A stretch of DNA of 64,000 nucleotides from Ruegeria marina. Its GTDB lineage: Bacteria; Pseudomonadota; Alphaproteobacteria; Rhodobacterales; Rhodobacteraceae. The DNA lies in the NCBI RefSeq assembly GCF_900101475.1, contig NZ_FMZV01000012.1:62001-126000 (forward strand). Reading direction: 5' to 3'. Below, one piece after another: positions 26,178 to 34,859 of this stretch; within the stretch, counting starts at the first letter, position 1; every line of letters starts with the position of its first letter. The translations under genes were made by a program, and so were the position numbers. The notes beneath the pieces are model-generated. The model was not told the DNA's origin. It searched no databases and saw only the letters and a list, made by a program, of their open reading frames with translations.

Positions 26178-27224
26178 ATGAGACAGAGACCGCTGGGACG
26201 TACCGGCATCCAGGTAAGCGAGTTGTGCCTGGGAACGATGACATTCGGCACCCAGACATCCGAGGCCGAGGCTCATGCCCAGATCGACATGGCCCTGGCG
26301 GCCGGGATCAATTTCATCGACACCGCCGAGATGTACCCGGTCAACCCGGTCAGCAAGGAGACCATCGGCCGGACCGAGGAAATAATAGGTGCCTGGAATG
26401 CGGCCAATCCCGCGCGCCGCGGCGATTACATCCTCGCGACCAAACATTCCGGCAGCGGCATGAAGCATGTGCGCGACGGCGCGCCGATCTCTGGCGCCAC
26501 CATTCGCGCCACGCTTGAGGCCTCGCTCAAGCGGCTCCGCACCGATTATGTCGACCTCTACCAGTTCCACTGGCCCAACCGCGGCAGCTACATGTTCCGT
26601 CAGAACTGGAGCTATGACCCCTCGGGCCAGGATCCGTCAGCAATTCGCGACAACATGATCGACTGCCTCGAGGCGCTGCAACGCGAGGTCGAGCGCGGCA
26701 CCATCCGCGCCTTCGGCCTCTCGAACGAAAGCGCCTGGGGAACGGCGCAATGGCTGAAACTGGCCGAGGCCGGGCACGGGCCGCGTGTCGCATCGGTGCA
26801 GAACGAATACTCGCTTCTTTGCCGGCTCTTCGATACCGACATGGCCGAGGTGAGCGTCAACGAGAATGTCGGTCTGATGGCCTTTTCGCCGCTGGCGGCG
26901 GGTCTGCTGACCGGAAAATACCAGGCGGGACAGGTGCCGGCCGGCTCGCGCATGTCGCTGGTGCCCGAGATGGGCGGGCGCAAGTCGCAGCGGGTTTTTG
27001 GCGCGGTAGCTGCCTATCTCGATATTGCCGGACGTCATGGGCTGGATCCGGTGCACATGGCGCTGGCCTGGTCGCTGACGCGGCCGTTCATGATGTCGGC
27101 GATCTTCGGGGCCACCACGCTGGCGCAACTGGATCATGCGCTGGGCGCGGTGCAGGTGACATTGTCCGAAGATGTGCTGGCCGAGATCGCGGCGGCCCAC
27201 AAGGCGCATCCGATGCCGTATTGA
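26178..27224 (+). CDS. Aldo/keto reductase, Tas-like
   Basis: A 348-residue TIM-barrel oxidoreductase. The catalytic tetrad is visible as Asp and Tyr in FIDTAEMYPV, Lys in ILATKHSG and His in YQFHWPNRG, and the NADPH region near FGATTLAQLDHALGA. The N terminus RPLGRTGIQVSELCLGTMTFG and the insert YMFRQNWSYDPSGQDPS match the Tas/YghZ branch. Substrate unknown. Its stop is followed by a GGAGTATTT-family repeat. Confidence 0.92.
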   Translation: MRQRPLGRTGIQVSELCLGTMTFGTQTSEAEAHAQIDMALAAGINFIDTAEMYPVNPVSKETIGRTEEIIGAWNAANPARRGDYILATKHSGSGMKHVRDGAPISGATIRATLEASLKRLRTDYVDLYQFHWPNRGSYMFRQNWSYDPSGQDPSAIRDNMIDCLEALQREVERGTIRAFGLSNESAWGTAQWLKLAEAGHGPRVASVQNEYSLLCRLFDTDMAEVSVNENVGLMAFSPLAAGLLTGKYQAGQVPAGSRMSLVPEMGGRKSQRVFGAVAAYLDIAGRHGLDPVHMALAWSLTRPFMMSAIFGATTLAQLDHALGAVQVTLSEDVLAEIAAAHKAHPMPY

Positions 27225-27239
27225 GGATCGGGACGGGAG

Positions 27240-27303
27240 AGGGGGCGCTGCCCCCTCTTGGCCTGCGGCCAATTCACCCGCGGAGTATTTCGGAAAAGAT
27301 GAA
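27240..27303 (+). repeat. GGAGTATTT-family intergenic repeat, copy 2
   Basis: GGGGGCGCTGCCCCC, then CTTGGCCTGCGGCCAA hairpin and the core CGGAGTATTTCGGAAAAGATGAAG. It fills the gap between convergent genes and ends at the regulator stop codon. Confidence 0.8.
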
Positions 27304-27305
27304 GA

Positions 27306-28292
27306 TCAGGACGCTGCCGGCTGGGCGCGGCTTTGGCGCAGGTCGCGGGCGGACTGGCCGTGCTGGGTGCGGAAGGCGCGGGCGAAGCTCGATTGCGAGG
27401 TGAAGCCGGTGGCCTGTGCCACCTCCATCAGCGGCATGTCGGTTTCGGTCACCAGTCTGCGGGCCTCGGCCAGGCGCAGTTGCAGGTAGTGGTCCTGTGG
27501 CGTGGTGCCAAGCCGCAGGCGGAACTGCTGTTGCAGGGTGCGGGCGCTGGTGCCCAGCGTGTCGGCGATCTCGGCAAGCGACAGCGGCTCGTCCAGCGCC
27601 GCCTCCATCAGCGCGTTGGCCCGCGCGGTCAGCTTGTTGTGGCGGTGCGGCGCGCCGGTGCGGCGTTGCGGGGTGCCGGGCTGGGGCGCACCCTCGTAGA
27701 GGAAGAGCCCCGCCACCCTTGCGGCAAAACCCGCGCCATGGCGCGCGGCGATGATATGCAGCATCATCTCGATCGCCGGCATCGCCCCGCCCGAGGTGAG
27801 CCGGTTGCCGGAAACCGCGAACCGGTCGTGGCGCACGTCGATGGCCGGGAACCGGCTGGCAAAATTGTCCAGATCCTCCCAATGGGTGGTGGCGGCGTGA
27901 CCGTCGAGCAGACCGGCCTCGGCCAAGAGCCACGGGCCGCCGTCGATACCAGCAAGCGTCGCACCGCTGGCAGCAATCCGGCGCAGCCCGGCCAGCAGGC
28001 TGGGCGTGGCGTGGCGTGCCAGCTGGAACCCCGCCACCACGATCAGCAGGTCGCAGCCCTCGAGCCGTGCCAGCGGCAGGCCCGGCACCATCAGCCCGCA
28101 GGTCAGCCGGGCCGGGGCATCGGTTGCGGTGACATAGTCCCAGTCGAACGCGTGCCGGTCGGCCAGCCGGTTGGCGGCGCGCATCGGATCCACCGCGGCG
28201 GCAAAGCTGAGCGTGTTGCAATCGTCCAGCACCAGCAGCGCGCATTTTAGCGCACGATGTTCGGGCTGGAGAATGTTTTTTGCGGATTTCAT
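27306..28292 (-). CDS. GlxA-family AraC-type regulator of the carnitine operon (CdhR-like)
   Basis: A 328-residue regulator. Residues 15-190 form a DJ-1/PfpI-like domain without a complete catalytic site (LLIVVAGFQLARHA); residues 225-320 are two AraC helix-turn-helix units (LSLAEIADTLGTSARTLQQQF and MEVAQATGFTSQSSFARAFRTQHG). In Pseudomonas a protein of this architecture (CdhR) activates carnitine catabolism; here it stands divergent from the carnitine genes with 133 bases between, so it is the likely activator. ATG at 28292 is favoured by family length. Confidence 0.85.
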   Translation of the reverse strand: MKSAKNILQPEHRALKCALLVLDDCNTLSFAAAVDPMRAANRLADRHAFDWDYVTATDAPARLTCGLMVPGLPLARLEGCDLLIVVAGFQLARHATPSLLAGLRRIAASGATLAGIDGGPWLLAEAGLLDGHAATTHWEDLDNFASRFPAIDVRHDRFAVSGNRLTSGGAMPAIEMMLHIIAARHGAGFAARVAGLFLYEGAPQPGTPQRRTGAPHRHNKLTARANALMEAALDEPLSLAEIADTLGTSARTLQQQFRLRLGTTPQDHYLQLRLAEARRLVTETDMPLMEVAQATGFTSQSSFARAFRTQHGQSARDLRQSRAQPAAS

Positions 28293-28425
28293 CAAGTTCG
28301 ATTCGCATTCTGGCAAGTGGTTGCCGTAAGGCTGCGCCAGAGTCGGAAGCAACGCAAATCGGAATCCGGGGACAAATCTGGGGAAAACCCGGCGGAAAAC
28401 CCGGTAGGAACAGAGGATAACCGAC
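28293..28425. promoter_or_regulatory. Divergent control region of the carnitine operon
   Basis: GGCAA-GTGG-TTGCC is an inverted repeat at 28312-28325. A tandem GGAAAACCCGG occurs at 28382-28392 and 28394-28404 (period 12), 22-44 bases before the first structural gene. Both are candidate sites for the GlxA-type regulator or polymerase. Confidence 0.4.
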
Positions 28426-29343
28426 ATGCCCCTCGAAATGAACCGCGAGGTCTTCATCACCTGTGCCGTCACCGGCTCGGGCGGCACCCAGGATCGCAGC
28501 CCGCATGTGCCGCGCTCGCCCAAACAGATCGCCGAGAGTGCGATTGCCGCCGCCAAGGCGGGGGCGGCGGTGGTGCATTGCCACGTGCGTGACCCCGAGA
28601 CCGGCGCGCCCTCGCGCCGGCTGGACCTGTACCGCGAGGTGACCGACCGCATCCGCGACGCCGAGGTCGACGTGGTGCTGAACCTGACCGCCGGCATGGG
28701 CGGTGACATGATCTTTGGCGATGTCGAGAACCCGCTGCCCTTGCGCGAAAAGGGCACCGATATGGTCGGCGCCAGCGAGCGCGTCGCCCACGTGGCCGAA
28801 TGCCTGCCCGAGATCTGTACGCTCGACTGCGGCACCATGAACTTTGCCGAGGCCGACTACGTGATGACCAACACGCCCGGCATGCTGACCGCGATGGGCC
28901 GGATGATGACCGAACTGGGCGTGAAGCCCGAGATCGAGGCGTTCGACACCGGCCACCTGTGGTATGCCAAGCAGCTGGTCAAGGACGGCGTGCTGGAGGG
29001 TCCGGCGCTGGTGCAGCTCTGCATGGGGGTGCCGTGGGGCGCGCCCGATGACCTCAACACCTTCATGGCGATGGTCAACAATGTGCCCGACGACTGGACC
29101 TTCAGCGCCTTTTCACTGGGCCGCAACCAGATGGCCTATGCCGCAGCCGCGGTTTTGGCGGGGGGCAATGTGCGCGTCGGGCTCGAGGATAACCTCTGGC
29201 TCGACAAGGGCGTGCTGGCCGAGAACTGGCAACTGGTCGAACGGGCCGCAGGCATCGTGTCGAACATGGGCGCGCGGGTGATCGGGCCGCAGGAAGTGCG
29301 CGAGAAGCTGGGTCTGGTGAAACGCGCGCCGGTGGCGAAGTGA
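28426..29343 (+). CDS. Beta-keto acid cleavage enzyme (BKACE), dehydrocarnitine-cleaving
   Basis: A 305-residue zinc TIM-barrel enzyme. Zinc ligands include His51 and His53 in VVHCHVRD; other family marks are LTAGMGGDM, CTLDCGTMNFAE and GLEDNLWL. The family condenses beta-keto acids with acetyl-CoA to give acetoacetate and an acyl-CoA. Next to L-carnitine dehydrogenase, the substrate is most likely 3-dehydrocarnitine, giving acetoacetate and betainyl-CoA. It is first in the operon and overlaps the lipocalin gene by four bases (GTGA). Confidence 0.9.
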   Translation: MPLEMNREVFITCAVTGSGGTQDRSPHVPRSPKQIAESAIAAAKAGAAVVHCHVRDPETGAPSRRLDLYREVTDRIRDAEVDVVLNLTAGMGGDMIFGDVENPLPLREKGTDMVGASERVAHVAECLPEICTLDCGTMNFAEADYVMTNTPGMLTAMGRMMTELGVKPEIEAFDTGHLWYAKQLVKDGVLEGPALVQLCMGVPWGAPDDLNTFMAMVNNVPDDWTFSAFSLGRNQMAYAAAAVLAGGNVRVGLEDNLWLDKGVLAENWQLVERAAGIVSNMGARVIGPQEVREKLGLVKRAPVAK

Positions 29344-29885
29344 CCCGGCTGGCGGCGGTTCTTGCGGCACTTCTCGCCTTTGCCGCGTCAGTGGCAGGGG
29401 CCGAGACCTATCGCGACCGCTCGGTCGCGATCAGCGCGGTGCCGGCGCTGGACATCGACCGCTACCTTGGCCGCTGGTACGAGATCGCGCGCTTTCCCAA
29501 CCGGTTCGAACAGGGCTGCGTCGGCGTCACCGCCGATTATGCCCTGCGCGACGACGGGCAGGTGAGCGTAACAAACACCTGCCGCAAGGGCGCGCTCGAC
29601 GGTCCGGTGACCACCGCCGAAGGTGTGGCGCGGGTCGAGGGGCCGGGAAAGCTGACGGTCACCTTCGTGCCCTGGCTGCCCTTTGCGCGCGGCGACTACT
29701 GGGTTCTCTACATCGACGAGGGCTATACCGTCGCCGCCATCGGTACACCGCGCGGCAAGACCGGCTGGATCCTGGCGCGCCAGCCCCGGATCGGCGCCGA
29801 CATGCGCGCCCGGGCCGAGGCGGCGCTGGCCGCCAATGGCTATGACACGAGCAAACTGATCGACGTGGCACAAGACCCGCGTTGA
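29340..29885 (+). CDS. Blc-like bacterial lipocalin inside the carnitine operon
   Basis: A 181-residue protein with GTG start overlapping the BKACE stop. A signal peptide (LAAVLAALLAFAASVAGAE) has no lipobox cysteine, so a soluble periplasmic form is expected. The lipocalin signature is clear: YLGRWYEIARFPNRFEQGC near residue 41, then VTADYALR, and GYWVLYIDEGYTVAAIG-like strands followed by the C-terminal helix. Blc binds lipids or lysophospholipids in E. coli. Its place between two carnitine enzymes suggests uptake or release of a lipid-like acylcarnitine, which is inference. Confidence 0.9.
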   Translation: MTRLAAVLAALLAFAASVAGAETYRDRSVAISAVPALDIDRYLGRWYEIARFPNRFEQGCVGVTADYALRDDGQVSVTNTCRKGALDGPVTTAEGVARVEGPGKLTVTFVPWLPFARGDYWVLYIDEGYTVAAIGTPRGKTGWILARQPRIGADMRARAEAALAANGYDTSKLIDVAQDPR

Positions 29886-29919
29886 AACACGGAACATGGA
29901 CAAAGAAGGAGAGGCCGTC

Positions 29920-31383
29920 ATGACAACGGCTGCAATCATCGGTGGTGGCGTGATCGGCGGCGGATGGGCCGCGCGCTTTCTGCTCAACGGCTGGGATGTT
30001 CGGGTGTTCGACCCCGACCCCGAGGCCGAGCGCAAGATCGGCGAGGTGCTGGCCAATGCCCGCCGCTCGCTGCCCGGTCTCAGCGACGTGCCGCTGCCGC
30101 CCGAGGGAAAGCTCAGCTTTCACACCGATCTGGCCGAGGCGGTCAAAGGGGTCGCATGGATCCAGGAAAGCGTGCCCGAGCGTCTGGACCTGAAGCTCAA
30201 GGTCTATCGCTCGATCCAGGAGGCCTGCGATCCGCAGGCGATCCTTGGCTCCTCGACCTCTGGTTTCAAGCCCAGCGAGTTGCAGGAGGGTGCGCTGCGC
30301 CCCGGTCAGATCGTGGTGACGCATCCGTTCAACCCGGTCTACCTGCTGCCGCTGATCGAACTGGTGACGACGCCGGAAAACAGCCCCGAGATGATCGAGC
30401 GCGCCAAGGAGATCATGCGCGGACTGGGCCAGTTCCCGCTGCATGTGCGCAAGGAGATCGACGCCCATATCGCCGACCGCTTTCTCGAAGCCGTCTGGCG
30501 CGAGGCGCTGTGGCTGGTCAAGGACGGTATCGCCACCACCGAGGAGATCGACGAGGCGATCCGCATGGGCTTTGGCATCCGCTGGGCGCAGATGGGCCTG
30601 TTCGAGACCTACCGCGTGGCGGGCGGCGAGGCGGGCATGAAGCATTTCATGGCCCAGTTCGGGCCCTGCCTCAGCTGGCCCTGGACCAAGCTGATGGATG
30701 TGCCCGAATTCACCGACGAATTGGTCGATCTGATCGCGGGCCAGTCGGATGCGCAATCGGGGCACCATACGATCCGCGAGCTGGAACGCATCCGCGACAA
30801 CAACCTTGTCGGCATGATGCGGGCGCTCAAGGCGCAGAACTGGGGCGCGGGCGCGGTGCTGAACAGACATGATGCGGCGCTGAAACCCAAGGCCCTGCCC
30901 GATCTCGACAGTGCCGACCTCAGCCAGCCGATCCTGACGCTCTCGCGCGCGGTGCCGCTCGACTGGACCGATTACAACGGCCACATGACCGAGTCGAAAT
31001 ACCTCGAAGCCTTCGCGAACGCGACTGACCGGTTCATGGAGATCATCGGCTGCGATGCTGACTACATCGCCAGCGGTGGCAGCTATTTCACCGCCGAGAC
31101 CCATATCCGCCATCTGGACGAAGCCCATGCCGGGGCGCGGATCCGGGTCGAGACCCAGATGCTGCTGGGGCAGGGCAAGAAACTGCACCTGTTCCACCGC
31201 ATGTACGAGGGCGACAAGCTCTTGGCCACCGGCGAGAGCTTCCTGTTGCATGTCAGCCTCGAAACCCGCAAGCCCTGCGCGCCCTCACCCAAGATCGAGG
31301 CCGCCATGGCCCGCATCGCGGAGGCGCAGGCAGGTTTGCCATACCCTGAGGGCGCGGGCAGCGCGATCCGCAAACCGGCATGA
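29920..31383 (+). CDS. L-carnitine dehydrogenase fused to thioesterase
   Basis: A 487-residue fusion. Residues 1-315 are a 3-hydroxyacyl-CoA-dehydrogenase-type fold with NAD motif IGGGVIGGGWA and THPFNPVYLLPLIE. Residues about 345-487 are a hotdog thioesterase (VPLDWTDYNGHMTESKYLEAF; HLFHRMYEGDKLLATGESFLLHV). The first half would oxidise L-carnitine to 3-dehydrocarnitine, the second hydrolyse betainyl-CoA to glycine betaine. The ATG at 29920 has AAGGAG eight bases upstream, better than one 24 bases earlier. In Pseudomonas the two activities are separate proteins; fusion is known in alphaproteobacteria. Confidence 0.9.
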   Translation: MTTAAIIGGGVIGGGWAARFLLNGWDVRVFDPDPEAERKIGEVLANARRSLPGLSDVPLPPEGKLSFHTDLAEAVKGVAWIQESVPERLDLKLKVYRSIQEACDPQAILGSSTSGFKPSELQEGALRPGQIVVTHPFNPVYLLPLIELVTTPENSPEMIERAKEIMRGLGQFPLHVRKEIDAHIADRFLEAVWREALWLVKDGIATTEEIDEAIRMGFGIRWAQMGLFETYRVAGGEAGMKHFMAQFGPCLSWPWTKLMDVPEFTDELVDLIAGQSDAQSGHHTIRELERIRDNNLVGMMRALKAQNWGAGAVLNRHDAALKPKALPDLDSADLSQPILTLSRAVPLDWTDYNGHMTESKYLEAFANATDRFMEIIGCDADYIASGGSYFTAETHIRHLDEAHAGARIRVETQMLLGQGKKLHLFHRMYEGDKLLATGESFLLHVSLETRKPCAPSPKIEAAMARIAEAQAGLPYPEGAGSAIRKPA

Positions 31384-32141
31384 GCGCACGTGTCCTGATC
31401 ACCGCCGGGGCCTCGGGCATCGGCCGCGCCATGGCCGAGGCGTTCGATGTTGCGGGGGCACGGGTCTGGATCGCGGATGTGGACAAGGCGGCGCTTGCCG
31501 CCTGTCCCACCCACTGGCGGCAGAGTGTCGTCGATGTGGCGGATGAGGCCCCGGTCGCGGCGCTCTTTGCCGAAATCGAGGCCGACTGGGGCGGGCTTGA
31601 TACGCTCTGTTCCAATGCGGGCATCGCCGGGCCGACCGCGCTGGTCGAGGATATGCCGCTCGACGGATGGCGCGCCTGCATCGCGGTCAATCTCGACGGC
31701 GCGTTCCTGTGTGCCAAATACGCCGCCCCCCTGCTGAAACGGCAAGGCGCTGGCAGCATCGTCATCACATCCTCCACCGCCGGGCAATACGGTTACCCGC
31801 ACCGTTCACCCTATGCAGCGGCGAAATGGGGGGTGATCGGCCTTGCCAAGACGCTGGCGATGGAACTGGGCCCGCACGGGGTGCGCTGCAACGTGATCTG
31901 CCCCGGCGCGGTCGAGGGGCCGCGAATGGAGGGCGTGCTGGCGCGCGAGGCGGCCGCCAAGGGCATGACCCGGGATCAGGTCTATGCCGGCTATGCCTCG
32001 GGCACCTCCATGGGCCGGTTCGTCGAGGCGACCGACATCGCCAACATGACAGTCTTCCTCGCCTCGGACGCGGCGCGGCTGGTGTCGGGGCAGGTGATCG
32101 CCGTCGACGGCCACACGGTGAACCCGGACCCCAAAATCTGA
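31380..32141 (+). CDS. SDR-family oxidoreductase of the carnitine operon
   Basis: A 253-residue short-chain dehydrogenase. NAD motif is TAGASGIGRAMAE, the NAG box CSNAGIAG, and the catalytic set Ser in VITSSTAG with Tyr/Lys in SPYAAAKWG. It overlaps the preceding gene by four bases (ATGA), so it belongs to the operon. A role on acetoacetate/3-hydroxybutyrate or on another hydroxyacyl intermediate is possible; the sequence does not decide. Confidence 0.88.
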   Translation: MSARVLITAGASGIGRAMAEAFDVAGARVWIADVDKAALAACPTHWRQSVVDVADEAPVAALFAEIEADWGGLDTLCSNAGIAGPTALVEDMPLDGWRACIAVNLDGAFLCAKYAAPLLKRQGAGSIVITSSTAGQYGYPHRSPYAAAKWGVIGLAKTLAMELGPHGVRCNVICPGAVEGPRMEGVLAREAAAKGMTRDQVYAGYASGTSMGRFVEATDIANMTVFLASDAARLVSGQVIAVDGHTVNPDPKI

Positions 32142-32256
32142 AAACGCCCCGCAACCGTTTCGAGAGCCGCCGTTTGCCCCGTCGAAGTGGAAAAATTTTC
32201 TTTTTCGCGCTACAATGCGCACGATTTTTTCGAAGACGACTTTTGGAGGACGCGAA

Positions 32257-32568
32257 ATGAAAAACCTGTTTGGTCTTCTTTCAGGAAGTTTTCTGGTCAT
32301 TGCCAGCACAGTTGTTGCCGAAAGCGGCAAAGAGCCTCCGGGACAGCGTGAAGATGGAAGCTGGGGCGCCGTGACAAGCCAAGAGGTCACTGGCGGTTTC
32401 AATCAAGGCGAACATGCCTCGGATCCAAGCGGCGACGGCCACGGTCCCACGAGTTCGGACGAGCCGCGCGCCGGTCTGGCCAATGTGGTCTCATCCGGTG
32501 ATCTCTCTGCCACGATGGACGCTCTGGGCCTCTCCGGTAGTGGTCCCAGCGGCCCCGGCGGACCCTGA
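32257..32568 (+). CDS. Small exported Gly/Ser/Pro-rich protein, unknown
   Basis: A 103-residue protein with a signal peptide (MKNLFGLLSGSFLVIASTVVAES). The mature part is acidic and rich in glycine, serine and proline, ending GSGPSGPGGP, probably unstructured. TGGAGGA lies upstream of the ATG. The promoter area is AT-rich with TACAAT at 32211 and a weak -35 (TGGAAA) 17 bases earlier, so it is likely a separate transcript rather than part of the carnitine operon. No family recognised. Confidence 0.65.
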   Translation: MKNLFGLLSGSFLVIASTVVAESGKEPPGQREDGSWGAVTSQEVTGGFNQGEHASDPSGDGHGPTSSDEPRAGLANVVSSGDLSATMDALGLSGSGPSGPGGP

Positions 32569-32767
32569 GTCATCTGCCGCCCGGCGGCCATCGGCAGAAC
32601 GAGGATCGCCGCACCAAGCCTCTCGGGTTCTGGAGCAGTGTCGGGCGGCATCAGCTTCGGCTGGTGCCGCGCCTCTGCCGGATCGCCCGGTCCACCGCTC
32701 CCCGCTCGTATGCCTGTCGCCCTGCAATGCCGTTCCTTCCGCGCCACTTGACGGAACAGGTGCCAGG

Positions 32768-33334
32768 TCAGCCCAGCCCGTCGGTGCCGTGTTTCAGGAT
32801 GATGGGCACGATCAGGTCCTCTTCATCCTCCAGATGCCGGCCGATCATCCGTTCGAGGCCACCCAGCCCCGTCAGCAGCGCCCCGGCGCTGCTGCGCGCC
32901 TCGGGTCCGCTGGCCGAGCGAATCGCCGCGTTGGCCTGCTCCACGAAGCGGCTCAACAGACCGTCCAGCGCATGGTGGTCCGCATCCAGCAGGTCGAACC
33001 CCGTCTCGATCCGGCTGTCCATGGTCCGGAGCAGCGGAAAGTAATGATGGTCCTCGATCTGGTGATGCCCGTGCAACTGGTTCACGAACATGCCGCCATA
33101 TCGGGCGATGCCCTGAGAAAATAGCTGCGTGTCCCGGTCGGCGTTCAGGAACGCCCGGGTTTCGGCCTGCATATGCGCCATGATCTGGCGGAACATCATG
33201 TGCCGCTCCAGCCAGAAACTGACCAGGCCATGAAAATTCGGATCGGCTTGCCAGCTTTCGCGCGGATGCGCCTCAAGCAGCACCCGCAGCGCCTCGGGAA
33301 GCCCGGTTCTGGTATCGAAATGCTCGTCTCTCAT
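32768..33334 (-). CDS. Hemerythrin-domain protein
   Basis: A 188-residue four-helix protein with the diiron-site pattern of hemerythrin HHE proteins: HGHHQIEDHHYFPLL near residue 88, DADHHALDGLL near residue 118 and HLEDEEDLIVPIIL near residue 165. No signal peptide. Such proteins bind O2 or NO or help repair iron centres; the sequence alone does not say which. It is leftward, alone on its strand except for the small gene 72 bases upstream. Confidence 0.85.
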   Translation of the reverse strand: MRDEHFDTRTGLPEALRVLLEAHPRESWQADPNFHGLVSFWLERHMMFRQIMAHMQAETRAFLNADRDTQLFSQGIARYGGMFVNQLHGHHQIEDHHYFPLLRTMDSRIETGFDLLDADHHALDGLLSRFVEQANAAIRSASGPEARSSAGALLTGLGGLERMIGRHLEDEEDLIVPIILKHGTDGLG

Positions 33335-33406
33335 TCAGGTCGATATAGAGCATTTGCGCGCGAGCGGTAGCCCCGCTGCCCGAACCGGGGTGAGACGGAT
33401 CCGGCC

Positions 33407-33589
33407 CTAGCTCTGGTTTGCCCCGCGCAACTGGCGGATGGCCCGGCGTACCGCCTGCCAATCCTCGGCCTGGTCCAGATTGCCCATCGCCTTGCAATGC
33501 TGTTCCTTCTGGGCAGCCTCTGCTTCGGCCTTGTCTCCATGTGCGGCATAGAGCGCGCGGGCGTATTCTGCACTCCTGATTGCGTCCAT
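33407..33589 (-). CDS. Small hypothetical protein (60 aa)
   Basis: A 60-residue hydrophilic, helix-prone protein rich in alanine, glutamate and glutamine (AEYARALYAAHGDKAEAEAAQKEQHCKAMG), starting at an ATG preceded by AGGAGACC. The good ribosome site and lack of internal rare patterns support it as real. The ending RRAIRQLRGANQS is basic. No family recognised; it resembles small alphaproteobacterial proteins of unknown role. Confidence 0.55.
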   Translation of the reverse strand: MDAIRSAEYARALYAAHGDKAEAEAAQKEQHCKAMGNLDQAEDWQAVRRAIRQLRGANQS

Positions 33590-33686
33590 CGGGTCTCCTC
33601 CGTTCTTTGGGTCCGGTTGGTCCTGTCTGGTGTCAGGAAGCCCACCATAGCAGATAACTGCGCCGTGTGCATCCCGGACGACCGGA

Positions 33687-34550
33687 TCAGCGGGCAATCG
33701 CCGCCCGGAGCTGCCGAAGGTGGGTCGGAAAATGCCGCGCGGTCAGGTCCGCCTCGCGCACCAGGGTATCGAAATGCCTTGTAAAAACCTCGATCCGGTC
33801 CTTGTCGCGGAATGCCATGTAATGGCTGCCGGCATAAAACACGCAGAGCAACGGGCCAAAGATCGTCATCGGCGCGGAATAAAGGCGCTTGGCATCGTAA
33901 AGGTAGATGCGCAGGCGGGGATACAACTGCTCGCTCAGCGCCAGGAACCGGTCGATCTGCTCCAGCCGCAGGGCCAGCGGCAACCCGTGGTAATAGCCGG
34001 TGGCATGCGCGAAACTTTGCAGCTCGAACAGCGGCATGGCGATCTCGTAATCGGACTGGGCGCTGCGCATCCAGGTGAGCCGGTCCTCGGAGGCTCCGAT
34101 CGCCTGATCCGCCGTGCGTCCCAGGTGCGGCGCATATTCCCACTCCAGAAAGGCGCGCGTCTTCAACATGTCGGGCAGGGCGGCCGGGACATAGCGGATC
34201 TTGTACCCCGCCGCCTCGCGGTGCCATTCATAGATCCGCTCGTCCACCAGCGCGCGCGGCGCCTCGGCCATGGTCAGCGAACTGGCCAGCAGTTCGGCGG
34301 CACTCTCGGGCCGGTCCGACAGGCTCAGCAGCCAGTCCGCCGACACCCCGAGCGCCGAGGCGCAGGCCCCCACCACATGCGCATTGGGCAGTCGTGCCCC
34401 GTCGCCGGTCAGCAGCTGCGAAATGGTCGAGCGATCCGCCCCCACCTGGCGCGCCAGCGCGCTCTGGCTCATCTGGCGCTGCTCCATTGCCCGGGCCAGC
34501 CGCAGGCGGAACTGCGCTGCCCGGTCACGTTTGTCCATTTTTTCCCACAT
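33687..34550 (-). CDS. XRE-family helix-turn-helix regulator with large sensor domain
   Basis: A 287-residue protein. Residues 15-75 are a Cro/C1-type helix-turn-helix (MSQSALARQVGADRSTISQLL). The remaining 200 residues form a conserved C-terminal domain with hydrophobic core (YKIRYVPAALPDMLKTRAFLEWEY; MTIFGPLLCVFYAGSHYMAF) and no known fold that I recognise. A second ATG four codons downstream (MDKRDRAAQ) is possible and would leave the upstream palindrome wholly outside the coding region. Divergent from DUF2061 and the fatty acid desaturase, so it may control membrane lipid genes and itself. Confidence 0.8.
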   Translation of the reverse strand: MWEKMDKRDRAAQFRLRLARAMEQRQMSQSALARQVGADRSTISQLLTGDGARLPNAHVVGACASALGVSADWLLSLSDRPESAAELLASSLTMAEAPRALVDERIYEWHREAAGYKIRYVPAALPDMLKTRAFLEWEYAPHLGRTADQAIGASEDRLTWMRSAQSDYEIAMPLFELQSFAHATGYYHGLPLALRLEQIDRFLALSEQLYPRLRIYLYDAKRLYSAPMTIFGPLLCVFYAGSHYMAFRDKDRIEVFTRHFDTLVREADLTARHFPTHLRQLRAAIAR

Positions 34551-34553
34551 GTC

Positions 34554-34567
34554 GTGATAAATATCAC
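34554..34567. promoter_or_regulatory. Operator-like palindrome GTGATA-AA-TATCAC
   Basis: A perfect six-base inverted repeat with two-base centre, three bases upstream of the XRE gene start and about 90 bases before DUF2061. The position fits autoregulation and control of the divergent desaturase unit. Confidence 0.5.
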
Positions 34568-34655
34568 AGTTGCTGAGTTTTGTTAATCATATTCCGAATT
34601 CCAGCGACCATCGCCGCGCAGTAACAGTTTCGTGAAAGCGCGGGCAGGAGGCGGA

Positions 34656-34859
34656 ATGGAAACGCGAAAAAGATCGGTCGTAAAGGCGGTTGTCTGGAAC
34701 CTGATGGGTCTTGTCACAATGACCCTGGTGGGGCTTGCGGCAACCGGGTCCGCCGCCATCGGCGGCACGCTGGCGCTGGTGAACACGGCGCTGGGCTTCA
34801 CCCTATACCTTGTCTACGAGCGCATCTGGGCCGGTATCCGCTGGGGCCGCCATGTCTGA
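34656..34859 (+). CDS. DUF2061 small membrane protein
   Basis: A 67-residue protein with two transmembrane helices (VVWNLMGLVTMTLVGLAATG and IGGTLALVNTALGFTLYLVYERIW) and the typical DUF2061 ending YERIWAGIRWGR. The ATG at 34656 follows GGAGGCGGA; an earlier GTG would extend it by eight residues. It overlaps the desaturase start by eight bases and is likely translated with it. Function unknown in the family. Confidence 0.85.
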   Translation: METRKRSVVKAVVWNLMGLVTMTLVGLAATGSAAIGGTLALVNTALGFTLYLVYERIWAGIRWGRHV

